In this document: positions 1 to 8,714 of the stretch, piece by piece
How positions within the stretch are numbered: position 1 is the stretch's first letter
Layout of the letters: every line of letters starts with the position of its first letter
Origin: Candidatus Auribacter fodinae
GTDB taxonomy: Bacteria; Auribacterota; Auribacteria; Auribacterales; Auribacteraceae
DNA length: 32,380 bases
Assembly: GCA_003599815.1 (NCBI GenBank)
Contig: QZJZ01000053.1
Span: 1-32,380 of the forward strand
Reading direction: 5' to 3'
The notes under the pieces: generated by a model
The model's database searches: none
Seen by the model: the letters and a program-made list of their open reading frames with translations, nothing else
Told to the model about the DNA's origin: nothing
Translations under genes and position numbers: made by a program

Positions 1-89
1 TGCGAAGCCTCGAAGAGGCTGTGGCAATCTCATCCGCCGGATAGTGTTACACGATGAGATCACCACGTCGCTTCGCTCCTCGTGATGAC
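1..89. repeat. REP/MITE-like dispersed repeat, copy 1 (left end cut by window edge)
   Basis: The segment aligns nearly end to end, in the same orientation, with 22716-22808. It contains a hairpin with arms AGCCTC (6-11) and GAGGCT (15-20), and a second dyad ATCTCATC (27-34) / GATGAGAT (53-60). It has no coding potential. The first few bases of the element, seen in copy 2 as ATGTCAT, fall outside the window. This type of short element, with GCAATCTC and CGTGGTGAC-like motifs, is common as dispersed noncoding repeats in bacterial genomes. Two copies only show that it is repeated; the mode of mobility is not visible. Confidence 0.8.
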
Positions 90-227
90 CTGAAAGGCGA
101 TATCAGGTGTGTTATCCGTAAAACTTCTTACGCTGTAGTTTACTTTTGGCGCTTTCTTTATAAAATTTCTAATTAAATAAACCATCCAGCCTGCATAAAC
201 TAATTTCGTTTATCCCTGTCTATTTCT

Positions 228-256
228 TTGCAACATCGCGTGCACTATGGTACATT
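228..256 (+). promoter_or_regulatory. Possible sigma70-type promoter for the sagB-like gene
   Basis: TTGCAA (228-233) and TACATT (251-256) are separated by 17 bases and lie 40 bases before the start codon. Each hexamer matches the consensus at 4 of 6 positions, so this is only a plausible promoter. The rest of 90-295 is AT-rich and I see no other feature in it. Confidence 0.35.
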
Positions 257-295
257 AAAAATACGCTAACAGCCTAATTAATGGGGATTTCGCAT

Positions 296-1042
296 ATGAA
301 TTCCAACCAGATCTATTCACCTTACGATCACCTGATCGACCAGATCGGCAGAATGTTTCAGAGCCTGACGAAATACAAGAGCAATACGCCGCTCCAGCCT
401 GAATTCTCACCGGAACCGGCAGGAACAAAAATACATCTTCCCGCGCCTATAAGAGACCTTGACCGCACATTGTTCGATACCATAGACATGCGCCGTTCCG
501 TGCGCCAGTTTTCGCCGGAGCCTCTCAGTGCAAAAGAGCTGTCAACAATGCTGTGGGCAACGCAAGGGGTGACGTTCAGCGATGAACGTTACGAGTTCAG
601 GGCAACACCATCTGCCGGAGGGCTGTATCCGGTAAAAACATATCTGGTTACCTTTAATGTCAGCAACATTGAACAGGGTGTAGCGAGTTACGACGAAAAA
701 GACCATAGCCTGCGCTGGCTTCGATCCGGTGATTTTCGCAAAGTGTTGTGCGATGCCACCATTAAACAGAAAATGATTCTTGAGTCAGCCGCTGTTTTTA
801 TCTGGGCGGCAGACATGAACCGCAGTATATGGCGATACGCTCAGAGGGCGTACCGGTACATTTATCTTGATGCCGGGCATATGGCTCAGAACACCGCTCT
901 TGCGGCGACCGCTCTGAGGCTGGGAAGCTGTGCTATCGGCGCGTTTTATGACGATGCGCTGGACGATCTGCTTATGCTCGACGGAACTCAGCAAACCGCA
1001 ATATACCTGACTGTTATCGGGCATATCAGGAAAAATGAATAA
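296..1042 (+). CDS. SagB/ThcOx-type nitroreductase-family flavin oxidoreductase
   Basis: This protein of about 248 residues is a nitroreductase-fold FMN enzyme of the SagB/ThcOx type. Members oxidise azolines to azoles in RiPP pathways, but many stand alone with unknown substrates. The arginine-rich FMN-binding segment RRSVRQF and the TPSAGGLYPVKTYL motif are both present, and the latter is diagnostic of SagB-type members. I chose the ATG at 296 because a GGGG ribosome site (283-286) sits 9 bases before it; the ATG at 281 has no such site. It overlaps the helicase gene by 8 bases, so the two are probably co-translated. No YcaO cyclodehydratase or precursor peptide is visible nearby, so a role in azole peptides is unproven. 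Confidence 0.85.
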   Translation: MNSNQIYSPYDHLIDQIGRMFQSLTKYKSNTPLQPEFSPEPAGTKIHLPAPIRDLDRTLFDTIDMRRSVRQFSPEPLSAKELSTMLWATQGVTFSDERYEFRATPSAGGLYPVKTYLVTFNVSNIEQGVASYDEKDHSLRWLRSGDFRKVLCDATIKQKMILESAAVFIWAADMNRSIWRYAQRAYRYIYLDAGHMAQNTALAATALRLGSCAIGAFYDDALDDLLMLDGTQQTAIYLTVIGHIRKNE

Positions 1043-3239
1043 CGCTGTGCATACCCCCTGCCAACTCCTTGAGTCATTGAATGACGAACAGAAAGCCGCG
1101 GCGCTTTACTCCGGCGGCCCGCAACTGATTATCGCAGGCGCAGGAAGCGGCAAAACCAGAGTGCTGATGGTCAAAGCGGTATTGTTGTGCACCCGTTTTT
1201 CCGTTGATCCGCAACATATCCTTTGCATTACATTTACCAATAAAGCCGCTGACGAGATGAAAAAGCGGCTCGCCTCTTTTAATGTTACTGTTACCGCCAA
1301 AACTTTTCATGCCGCCGCGATGTCTATTCTGAATGCGCATGGCGGATACCTCGGACTGAAACGCCCTATCGGCGTGTATGATGAACAGGATCAGCTGGAA
1401 CTGGTTAAATCATGCATGGATGAACTCCATTACGACAAAAAATCGATCAATCCCGGATCTGCGGCGGAATGGATCAGCAGGCAGAAAGACGAGCTGATCG
1501 AGCCTGATGCGGAAGCAGTTGGAACCGAGAGGATATATCACAGCATTTATCGGTTGTATCAGGATAAACTTACCGCCAGCAACGCCCTTGATTTCGGCGA
1601 CCTGATTATGAAAGCGGTAGCTTTATTAAAACAGTACCCTGATTTGTGCCGTCATTACCGTGAAAAATATACGCATCTGCTTGTCGACGAGTATCAGGAC
1701 ACCAACACAGCTCAGGCGGTTTTGCTCAAACTGCTTGCGGGCGAAGGGAAAAACCTGTGCGTTGTCGGCGACCCTGACCAGTCCATATACGGCTGGCGCG
1801 GCGCGAACCTGAACAATATCCTTTATTTTGAGCAGTCGTTTCCTGATGTCAAAATATTCAAGCTGGAACGGAACTACCGTTCTACGGACATCATACTCAA
1901 CGCAACAAACGCGCTGATTAAAACCAACCGTAACCGCCGTGACAAGACTCTCTGGACAGACCTGAAAGGCATCCATAATGTGATTTCTTATCGTGTCGGT
2001 TCCGACCGGGTGGAAGCCCGTCAGGTTTGCGACCTGATCGAACAGCACATGGAAAATGGAACTCCATTAAGCGAAATGGCGGTTTTTTATCGTGTCCATT
2101 CCCTGTCAAGAATGATGGAAGAAGTTATGCTCGAACGTGCTATCCCTTACACTATTGTAGGCGGATTGCCGTTTTACCAGCGTAAAGAGATCAAAGATAT
2201 CCTCTGCTACCTGCGTGTTATCGTGAATCCCGACGACCTGATCGCGTGGAAACGGGTTTTGGGCGTACCAAAAAGGGGTATTGGAGAGAAAAGTATCATT
2301 AAAATAAACGAGTTCGCGGCTGAAAACGTGATTCCGTTCAGCGACGCGCTAATCCAATGCGGGTCAGTACCCGGTGTCACAGCCAAGGCTCGTCAGGGTA
2401 TTGCTTCTGTTGTGGAACTGGTTAATTCATTCAAAGATGAATTTCAGTCTCAGTCGTGGAGCACGGCTCTCGAAGCGTTACTTGATCAGCTATGTTATCA
2501 GGATTATGTATTACAGAATGATTTGCCCGAAAAAGCAGAGACAAGGCTCGATAATATTGAAGTATTCAAAGACGCTTTGAGCGAATACCAGAAAGAGCAC
2601 CCTGACGCGGCGCTCGCTGATTATCTGGAAAATATCGCTCTGCGTTCCAGCATAGATGACTGGGATACCGCTTCGGAGCGGGTATCCCTGATGAGCCTGC
2701 ACAGCGCCAAAGGGTTGGAATTTAATATCGTGTACCTGATCGGCATGGAGGAACGCATGCTCCCTCTCATTCGTGATATTGAGAATGCGGAAGATATTGA
2801 GGAAGAGCGGCGGTTGTGCTATGTTGGAATGACGAGGGCTCGCGAACAGTTGTATTTGTTCAGCAGTAACTGGCGTTCAGGATACGGGCGAGACATATTC
2901 AGCAAACCCTCCCGTTTTCTGATGGAACTCGACCCGCAGACGCTGGAAATCAGAGACCTTGCCGGAGACCGCGAGTATTCGCAGTGGAACAAGTCTAAGG
3001 GGAAACAGCGGTTTAAACGGTTTGTGGAAGACGCTGTCGCCTGCGACGAGCAGTTTGCCGATATGATCGATGAGTTTGCCCCCGGAGACAGGGTGTATCA
3101 TTATGATCTCGGAAGCGGTGTCATTATGGGGGGCTCAGGGGCTGGTGAGAAGAAAAAATACATTGTTTTGTTTGACGGAGAATCTAAACCTCGTGTCGTT
3201 TTTGCCTCGTACGCGGGGTTATCAAAAATGGATGACTGA
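1035..3239 (+). CDS. uvrD: UvrD/PcrA-type superfamily 1 DNA helicase
   Basis: An ATP-dependent 3'-5' DNA helicase of 734 residues, the usual UvrD/PcrA/Rep length, acting in repair and replication restart. The Q-motif region LNDEQ is near residue 15, Walker A AGAGSGKT at 34-41, Walker B DEYQD at 218-222, motif III GDPDQSIYGWRGAN at about 243-256, and motif VI VGMTRAREQLYL lies in the C-terminal third. The last ~50 residues (FAPGDRVYHYDLGSGVI) match the PcrA-type C-terminal Tudor-like domain that contacts RNA polymerase in known homologues. It starts inside the end of the sagB-like gene and the next gene starts 3 bases after its stop. Orthology to UvrD as opposed to PcrA cannot be settled here. 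Confidence 0.95.
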   Translation: MNNAVHTPCQLLESLNDEQKAAALYSGGPQLIIAGAGSGKTRVLMVKAVLLCTRFSVDPQHILCITFTNKAADEMKKRLASFNVTVTAKTFHAAAMSILNAHGGYLGLKRPIGVYDEQDQLELVKSCMDELHYDKKSINPGSAAEWISRQKDELIEPDAEAVGTERIYHSIYRLYQDKLTASNALDFGDLIMKAVALLKQYPDLCRHYREKYTHLLVDEYQDTNTAQAVLLKLLAGEGKNLCVVGDPDQSIYGWRGANLNNILYFEQSFPDVKIFKLERNYRSTDIILNATNALIKTNRNRRDKTLWTDLKGIHNVISYRVGSDRVEARQVCDLIEQHMENGTPLSEMAVFYRVHSLSRMMEEVMLERAIPYTIVGGLPFYQRKEIKDILCYLRVIVNPDDLIAWKRVLGVPKRGIGEKSIIKINEFAAENVIPFSDALIQCGSVPGVTAKARQGIASVVELVNSFKDEFQSQSWSTALEALLDQLCYQDYVLQNDLPEKAETRLDNIEVFKDALSEYQKEHPDAALADYLENIALRSSIDDWDTASERVSLMSLHSAKGLEFNIVYLIGMEERMLPLIRDIENAEDIEEERRLCYVGMTRAREQLYLFSSNWRSGYGRDIFSKPSRFLMELDPQTLEIRDLAGDREYSQWNKSKGKQRFKRFVEDAVACDEQFADMIDEFAPGDRVYHYDLGSGVIMGGSGAGEKKKYIVLFDGESKPRVVFASYAGLSKMDD

Positions 3240-3242
3240 GCT

Positions 3243-5513
3243 GTGTACAGAAAAACCGTTTATATCAGTTTATGCGCCATAGTGTTATGTTGTTTTAACG
3301 GATGCGCGCACATCGCAGGGAAAATATCTATGAAAGAAACTCGTACAGTAACAATTACCAATGCGACAGGCGATCTTCGCCTTAACAACGCCGTGTCCGA
3401 TCTGGGCACCGCTCTGGAAATGAACGGGTATACCCGGCAAACGGACGCCGCCATTGCCCCCGATCTTTTGTTCACGCTTCGGCTTGATAAAACCGTTGCC
3501 GATCTGTCCGGTTTCAGTGTAGAACGCAACGGGAATGAAATCGTTCTGCGGGGATCATCTGTAGAATCAATACGGTTCGGCGTGTATACGGTGATAAAAG
3601 ACGCGCTCGGCGTTGTCTGGTATTTCCCTGACAACTATCCATACCGCACCTCAACGTCCGGCGATCTGAAAAAGCTGATGAATAAGAGCGCATTTACGTA
3701 TACCGCCCAACTTCCCTATCGTATAGCCACGCAGGTGTGGGGTGAATCTCAGCTCTGGCACGACCGTATGCGTGAAGTCCGGGAACGCGATGTGGTAGTT
3801 CTTCACAATTGGCACAGGACAATACCGCCGAAAGATTGGTTCGAGTCGCATCCCGAATATTTCGCGCTTGTAGATGGCGAGCGTAAACCGTACCAGTTAT
3901 GCACAACAAACGCTGATGTCATAAATATTTACGCTCAGAAAGCGATGGATTATTTTGCGAAGAACCCGCAGGCGCAGTTTTTTTCCCTGTCTCCTGAAGA
4001 TAACTACAATTTCTGCGAATGCGATGCCTGCCGTGCTCTGGATGTGCGCGAAGGATCGCTGACAGACCGGCTAATGGTTTTCTTCAACGCTGTTGCAGAA
4101 CAGGTTACAGCCGTGTATCCCGACAAAAAACTGGCGTTTTACGCGTATCTGAATTATATAGAAGCTCCTGTGGATATCAAACCGCATCCTGCCATTGTAC
4201 CCGTTGTGTGCCATATGCCGTGGTCGTTCTGCCATAACCATGCGGCGACAGACCCGTCGTGCACCGCGAATGCCCGGTATAAACGGCTTGTGGAAGAATG
4301 GGCGGCTTTGTGTTCCGAAGTGTACATACGCGAATACTATACCCATTTTTACTGGTACGGCCTATGGCCTGTCCTGCACAGTATCGGGCCGGATAATGAA
4401 TGGTACCGCGATATCGGCATAGACGGCGTAATCAGCGAATCGCACGAACACTGGGGGCTTGCCGGGTGGGTGCTGTACGGCGCGGGGCTCCATATCGCCG
4501 GAGAAACAAACGGCTGGAAACAGATCGTGAAACAGTATTGCGCGGATGTTTTTCCCGGGTCGCAACGGTGGATGAACGAGTATATCGTTACACTGGAAGA
4601 ACTGTCGCAGAAAGCCGAGTGCAGGCGGATGGACACCGTTCTGGATGAATCAACGATGATACTATTGAACAAACTGCTCATCAAGGCGGAACACGATGCA
4701 AAGAGCGACAGGGAAAAAGATATGGTTCACGTTTACCGTCAGGGATTTGAGAATACCGAATACCTGCTTGAATTCGCCCGCGGGCGGTCTGATGGCGATC
4801 TGAATGCCATGGTTGAAGCGCTAAAAAAAGTGAGCGCGCTGGTCAACCGTATAAAAGCTAATAACAACAGGTACCCGAACGCTATAAAAACATCTCTGGT
4901 TGGATCGGTGATAGAGAAATTTATCGAAAAATTTTCCGTTCAGCAGGGAGGTATTGTGCTTGGATGGAAAGAAAAGTATCCTGAATTCAACGGGCAGATG
5001 GACAAACCGGAACCGATCAGCGACTGGGATGTTACGCCGTGGTATCCCGCTCCGGAATTCCCGCTGGAAAACGAGGGTGTTGTCGCGATGTATTCGCAGT
5101 TTCTCAGCGGCGAGGTAAGCGCTTTGAACTCGGTGTATGATCCTGAAACCGGAGTTGCGCAGTGGTCGCGAGTATCGTATCCGGCTCAGTTTTACAGCCT
5201 GTATGACGTATTTCCCCAGCGTCCTGACGGCGTACGGTACTACCGCACGATGATAAACCTTTCCGAAGCGCTGGAAGGTGTTATGATGGTGCGGGTTATT
5301 GACGGGTACGTGCTTTTTATCGATTCTGAAGAATACTATTTTCAGCCTGAGAACAGGCTGAACAAAAAAACATTTATGGACGCGATTCCCGTTTCACTTC
5401 AGGCGGGACAGCACGAAATTGTGCTCAAGATAGAGTCCCCCTCCGCTCTCGAAATGGATGATTTTACCGTTCTTCTGTATACCAGCCGGGGTACTGCGGC
5501 CAGTACCAAATGA
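3243..5513 (+). CDS. DUF4838 domain lipoprotein, putative glycoside hydrolase
   Basis: A 756-residue secreted protein with GTG start 3 bases after the helicase stop. The N-terminus is a signal peptide ending in a lipobox-like FNGC with Cys21, so it is probably a lipoprotein. Residues ~30-130 resemble the small alpha/beta domain found before family 67-like catalytic barrels. The middle has the DUF4838 hallmarks (FPDNYPYR, NWHRTIPPKDWFESHPEYF, SLSPEDNYNFCECDAC). DUF4838 proteins are distantly related to alpha-glucuronidases and are frequent in polysaccharide-degrading PVC and Bacteroidetes genomes. The C-terminal ~200 residues look like a beta-sandwich. The substrate is unknown and no polysaccharide utilisation genes are adjacent. 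I see no clear terminator after it. Confidence 0.85.
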   Translation: MYRKTVYISLCAIVLCCFNGCAHIAGKISMKETRTVTITNATGDLRLNNAVSDLGTALEMNGYTRQTDAAIAPDLLFTLRLDKTVADLSGFSVERNGNEIVLRGSSVESIRFGVYTVIKDALGVVWYFPDNYPYRTSTSGDLKKLMNKSAFTYTAQLPYRIATQVWGESQLWHDRMREVRERDVVVLHNWHRTIPPKDWFESHPEYFALVDGERKPYQLCTTNADVINIYAQKAMDYFAKNPQAQFFSLSPEDNYNFCECDACRALDVREGSLTDRLMVFFNAVAEQVTAVYPDKKLAFYAYLNYIEAPVDIKPHPAIVPVVCHMPWSFCHNHAATDPSCTANARYKRLVEEWAALCSEVYIREYYTHFYWYGLWPVLHSIGPDNEWYRDIGIDGVISESHEHWGLAGWVLYGAGLHIAGETNGWKQIVKQYCADVFPGSQRWMNEYIVTLEELSQKAECRRMDTVLDESTMILLNKLLIKAEHDAKSDREKDMVHVYRQGFENTEYLLEFARGRSDGDLNAMVEALKKVSALVNRIKANNNRYPNAIKTSLVGSVIEKFIEKFSVQQGGIVLGWKEKYPEFNGQMDKPEPISDWDVTPWYPAPEFPLENEGVVAMYSQFLSGEVSALNSVYDPETGVAQWSRVSYPAQFYSLYDVFPQRPDGVRYYRTMINLSEALEGVMMVRVIDGYVLFIDSEEYYFQPENRLNKKTFMDAIPVSLQAGQHEIVLKIESPSALEMDDFTVLLYTSRGTAASTK

Positions 5514-5530
5514 GTTCAGATCGAATTTTC

Positions 5531-5559
5531 TTGAAAAAAAGCTCATCCAAGAGTAAAAT
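5531..5559 (+). promoter_or_regulatory. Sigma70-like promoter of the nine-gene unit
   Basis: TTGAAA (5531-5536) and TAAAAT (5554-5559) are separated by exactly 17 bases. Both hexamers match the consensus at 5 of 6 positions. Transcription would begin near 5566, about 60 bases before the epimerase start. It lies in the only real gap between the DUF4838 gene and the following tightly packed genes. Confidence 0.6.
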
Positions 5560-5624
5560 AATAAATTTGTATACAACAACACAGCTTTTGCGCTGGGTAA
5601 ACTTTATTTACAGGGGACAGTGAT

Positions 5625-6650
5625 ATGGCCAAAGCGAAAAAGGATAGGGTATTCCTTGTAACCGGGGCAACAGGTATGGTCGGCGGGCACGTCGCTGAAA
5701 CACTGAGAGCGCAGTACGCAACAGTACGGTGCCTTGTGCGCAAAAACAGTGATACTGCGTTTCTTGAGTCAATAGGTGTCGAGTTTTGCTACGGTGATGT
5801 TACGGATACTGCCGCTGTTGACGCCGCTGTTAAAGGAGCGGATGTTGTGTTTCACTGCGCGGCTATGGTATCTGACTGGGCATCGCGCGAGGAAATGGAA
5901 CGCGTCAATGTCGGAGGCACGCAAAATATAATAGACGCCTGCCTTAAACATGGCGTACAGCGGATGGTGATGGTCAGTTCCCTTGCCGTGCTCGGCATGG
6001 GTAAGCAAATAAACGCCAATGAGACCGCTCCGTATGTGTACACCGGCGATAATTATAATTATACGAAAATCGAATCTGAAAAAAGGGTGCTTGCCGCTAT
6101 ACGCGAGAAAAAGTTACCCGGCGTGATTGTTCGCCCGCCATACATTTACGGGCCGCGCGACAGACAATTACTGCCCCGTGTGGTACAGTTTTTGAAAGAG
6201 AAGAATTTTAAATTTATCGGCGGCGGTGCAAACCCCATCAGCCTTGTGTATGTAAAAAATCTGGTTGATGTCATGATGAGAGCCGCAGAATCGGAAAAAG
6301 CGGTCGGACAGGTGTACCATGTGACCGATGGTACCGATATATCACGTAAGGAATTTATAACCGAACTGGCTCAGAAACTGGGCTATGAAGTGCCCACTCA
6401 ATCAGTGCCTGAGGGTGTTGCCAAAATGCTCTGTCCGGTACTGGAATGGGTAAATAAGGTAACAGGATCGAAGGAACCGCCGTTACTGAACAAGTTCAAA
6501 ATGAAGTTTATGGTCACGTATTTGACGTTTGATATATCCAAAGCAAAAAATGAACTGGGCTACAATCCGGCGTATACTTACAAGCAAGGGTTGGAAGAGA
6601 CGGTCGCCTGGTTCAAATCACAGAAAGAAGAACCTGCTGGAGTTTCTTGA
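5625..6650 (+). CDS. NAD(P)-dependent epimerase/dehydratase (extended SDR, 3-beta-HSD-like)
   Basis: An extended short-chain dehydrogenase/reductase of 341 residues. The Rossmann glycine motif TGATGMVGG (G14, G17, G20) binds NAD(P), and the catalytic pair is Y144-x3-K148 with Ser118/119 before it (VMVSSLAV). The motif VRPPYIYGPRD is typical of sugar-nucleotide epimerases and of 3-beta-hydroxysteroid or HpnA-like dehydrogenases. The closest look is to the 3-beta-HSD/NSDHL-like branch, which in bacteria acts on hopanoid, olefin or carotenoid-type lipids or on unknown substrates. It is the first gene after the 5531 promoter and its stop overlaps the amidase start by one base. Substrate unknown. 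Confidence 0.88.
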   Translation: MAKAKKDRVFLVTGATGMVGGHVAETLRAQYATVRCLVRKNSDTAFLESIGVEFCYGDVTDTAAVDAAVKGADVVFHCAAMVSDWASREEMERVNVGGTQNIIDACLKHGVQRMVMVSSLAVLGMGKQINANETAPYVYTGDNYNYTKIESEKRVLAAIREKKLPGVIVRPPYIYGPRDRQLLPRVVQFLKEKNFKFIGGGANPISLVYVKNLVDVMMRAAESEKAVGQVYHVTDGTDISRKEFITELAQKLGYEVPTQSVPEGVAKMLCPVLEWVNKVTGSKEPPLLNKFKMKFMVTYLTFDISKAKNELGYNPAYTYKQGLEETVAWFKSQKEEPAGVS

Positions 6651-7450
6651 TGTCAGGAAAAATAGTTCGCGGCATACTGGCTTTGTTGCTGGCGTGTATT
6701 GTCTTTGCCGGACGAGGGTATGCCTTTGATGAAGGCTTTACGGTTGTGATAGACCCGGGCCATGGCGGCAAGGATTCCGGCGCTATCTCAGCGTCAGGGC
6801 TGTTTGAAAAACATATTGTGCTGGATATTGCCAGGCGCATGCAGGCGATTCTCAGGGAATGGAACGTAAACGTTATTATGACGCGAACCAGTGATGATTT
6901 CCTGTCGCTGTCAACCAGAGCTCATTTTATAAACAGTCAGAAACCTGATGTATGCGTGAGTATTCATGCGAACTCATCAAATATTGCCTCAGTCCACGGA
7001 TTTGAAAGCTATATATATGATAAGCGGAAACGCGGAACAATCCTGCACCGTATCCCTGAAGTCAACCCGTCGATATTTGTATTTCCCATGAAATACTCTA
7101 CTTCGGGCAAACACTCCAAAAGCTTTCAGGCGGCGTATTATATGCACACTGCTCTGGCGGCGGCAACGGGATCTTCTGACAGGGGAATTCGTGCCGCTCA
7201 TTTTCATCTGCTTCGGGCGGTTGAGGTGCCGTGCGTGCTGATGGAAATCGGGTTTATGTCAAATCGGTTTGAAGCGAAACGGCTGGAAGATTCCAATTAC
7301 CGGCAGGTAATGGCGCAGGCTCTTGCGGAAGGTATCATGCGCGCTATGAACGGAGTTGAAGCTGATACGCTTATCAGCCGGTCGAAAGGCAGCGAGCCCG
7401 TCGGCTCTTCCCTGCTGTTACCGGCGGCGGCAATCAAAGGGGCTCGTTAA
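6650..7450 (+). CDS. N-acetylmuramoyl-L-alanine amidase (Amidase_3)
   Basis: A zinc amidase of 266 residues that cuts the bond between N-acetylmuramic acid and the stem peptide of peptidoglycan. The N-terminal hydrophobic stretch (~residues 5-25) is a signal peptide, so it acts in the periplasm. Zinc ligands are H38 in IDPGHGG, E53 in GLFEKH and H106 in SIHANS. The catalytic Glu is in VLMEIGFMSN near residue 200. The ATG at 6650 is preferred over the TTG at 6647 because a GGAG site (6639-6642) lies 7 bases upstream. It overlaps the epimerase stop by one base. No SPOR, AMIN or LysM domain is attached. Confidence 0.92.
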   Translation: MSGKIVRGILALLLACIVFAGRGYAFDEGFTVVIDPGHGGKDSGAISASGLFEKHIVLDIARRMQAILREWNVNVIMTRTSDDFLSLSTRAHFINSQKPDVCVSIHANSSNIASVHGFESYIYDKRKRGTILHRIPEVNPSIFVFPMKYSTSGKHSKSFQAAYYMHTALAAATGSSDRGIRAAHFHLLRAVEVPCVLMEIGFMSNRFEAKRLEDSNYRQVMAQALAEGIMRAMNGVEADTLISRSKGSEPVGSSLLLPAAAIKGAR

Positions 7451-7822
7451 ATGTTTGAGGTTACGCTCCGGTCGCAGTTCAGCGCGGCGCACCGTCTCGA
7501 AAACTATCATGGAAAATGTGAAAATTTTCATGGACATAACTGGAAAGTTGCCGTTGTGGTACAGCGGCAGGACCTTGATTCTTCTGAAATGGTTATTGAT
7601 TTTAAAATTCTTCAGGATATCCTTGAACGGTTTCTGACACAGCTCGATCATACATTCCTGAATGAACTTCCCTTTTTCGCGAATACAAACACAACGTCCG
7701 AGCGCGTAGCGTATGTGGTTTATAAACATATCGCACCGGATATTGAGTTGTCGGGAACAAAACTGACCCGCGTGGAAGTCTGGGAAGACGAATATTGCAG
7801 TGCCGCGTATATACCTGAATAG
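7451..7822 (+). CDS. queD: QueD/PTPS family 6-carboxytetrahydropterin synthase
   Basis: A small pterin enzyme (123 residues) of the 6-pyruvoyltetrahydropterin synthase fold. It is most likely QueD, which turns dihydroneopterin triphosphate into 6-carboxytetrahydropterin on the way to queuosine. Zinc ligands are H14 (SAAHRL), H27 and H29 (FHGHNW), the catalytic Cys is C23, and LDH (H67) and WE (E112) are in place. The start codon follows the amidase stop directly (TAAATG), with AAGGGG about 8 bases upstream. No QueC, QueE or QueF is in the window, so assignment rests on the protein alone; a PTPS paralogue for another pterin is the alternative. Confidence 0.88.
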   Translation: MFEVTLRSQFSAAHRLENYHGKCENFHGHNWKVAVVVQRQDLDSSEMVIDFKILQDILERFLTQLDHTFLNELPFFANTNTTSERVAYVVYKHIAPDIELSGTKLTRVEVWEDEYCSAAYIPE

Positions 7823-7853
7823 TTAAGATAATGTAAGACCTTAAGGAGAGACA

Positions 7854-8696
7854 ATGCGTACGGTTAAGACAGCCGCCATCCGTGACGCGGTCGCCGCAAT
7901 GCTGTCAAAATGCACGATCGACGCCGAACCGTTTATCACGGATTCATTTGAGAAAGCTCTGGAAACAGAACGAAATCCGGTTGCCCGCGGTTTTCTGGAA
8001 CAACTTCAGGAAAATTACCGCCTCGCAGGGCAAAAGAGACTGCCGATCTGTCAGGATACGGGGTGCGATGCGGTTTTTGTTGAGCTCGGACAGAGTGTGT
8101 GCCTCGAAGGCGATTATATCGAAGATATGATCAATGAGGGTATCCGCAGAGCGACAAAAGAAGCGTATCTGCGTGCATCCATGGTAAAAGATCCCATCAA
8201 ACGGGGCAACACCGGCGACAACACGCCCGCTATGGTGCACTATGAGATTGTGCCGGGAGATACGGTACGCATATCTGTTCTTCCCAAAGGCGCCGGCTGT
8301 GAAAATATGAGCCGTATCGCCATGCTTAGGCCGGCGGACGGGATTGAAGGTATCAAAAAGGTTGTATTAAATGCGGTTGTTGAAGGCGGAGGCAACCACT
8401 GCCCTCCTTTATGCATAGGTGTGGGCATAGGCGGCAGTTTCGAGAAAGTGGCGTCTCTGGCGAAAGCGGCATTGCTCCTGCCGTTTAACGAGCGGAGCGG
8501 CATACCGCATATCGCTGAACTTGAAGATGAACTGATTACAATGATTAACGAGTCCGACGTCGGCCCGCAGGGACTCGGCGGCGATACCACTGCGATCGGA
8601 TTGCGTGTGTTATCGTGCCCGACACATATCGCGTCGCTGCCTGTTGCGGTTAATATATCGTGCCATGCCCTGCGGCGCGCGACAATGGTGTTATAA
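7854..8696 (+). CDS. Class I fumarate hydratase (Fe-S), alpha subunit
   Basis: Alpha subunit (280 residues) of a two-subunit, [4Fe-4S]-dependent fumarase of the TCA cycle, reversibly hydrating fumarate to malate. The three cluster cysteines expected from the FumA family are C66 (ICQDTG), C183 (NHCPPL) and C255 (LSCPTHIA). GNTGDNTP and KGAGCENMS are the other family blocks. An AAGGAG ribosome site precedes the ATG. The beta subunit follows 18 bases later, as in archaea and many anaerobes where the single-chain enzyme is split. L-tartrate dehydratase (TtdA) has the same fold and is the main alternative; the presence in a housekeeping unit favours fumarase. Confidence 0.9.
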   Translation: MRTVKTAAIRDAVAAMLSKCTIDAEPFITDSFEKALETERNPVARGFLEQLQENYRLAGQKRLPICQDTGCDAVFVELGQSVCLEGDYIEDMINEGIRRATKEAYLRASMVKDPIKRGNTGDNTPAMVHYEIVPGDTVRISVLPKGAGCENMSRIAMLRPADGIEGIKKVVLNAVVEGGGNHCPPLCIGVGIGGSFEKVASLAKAALLLPFNERSGIPHIAELEDELITMINESDVGPQGLGGDTTAIGLRVLSCPTHIASLPVAVNISCHALRRATMVL

Positions 8697-8714
8697 CGAG
8701 ACAAGGAGCCATTG

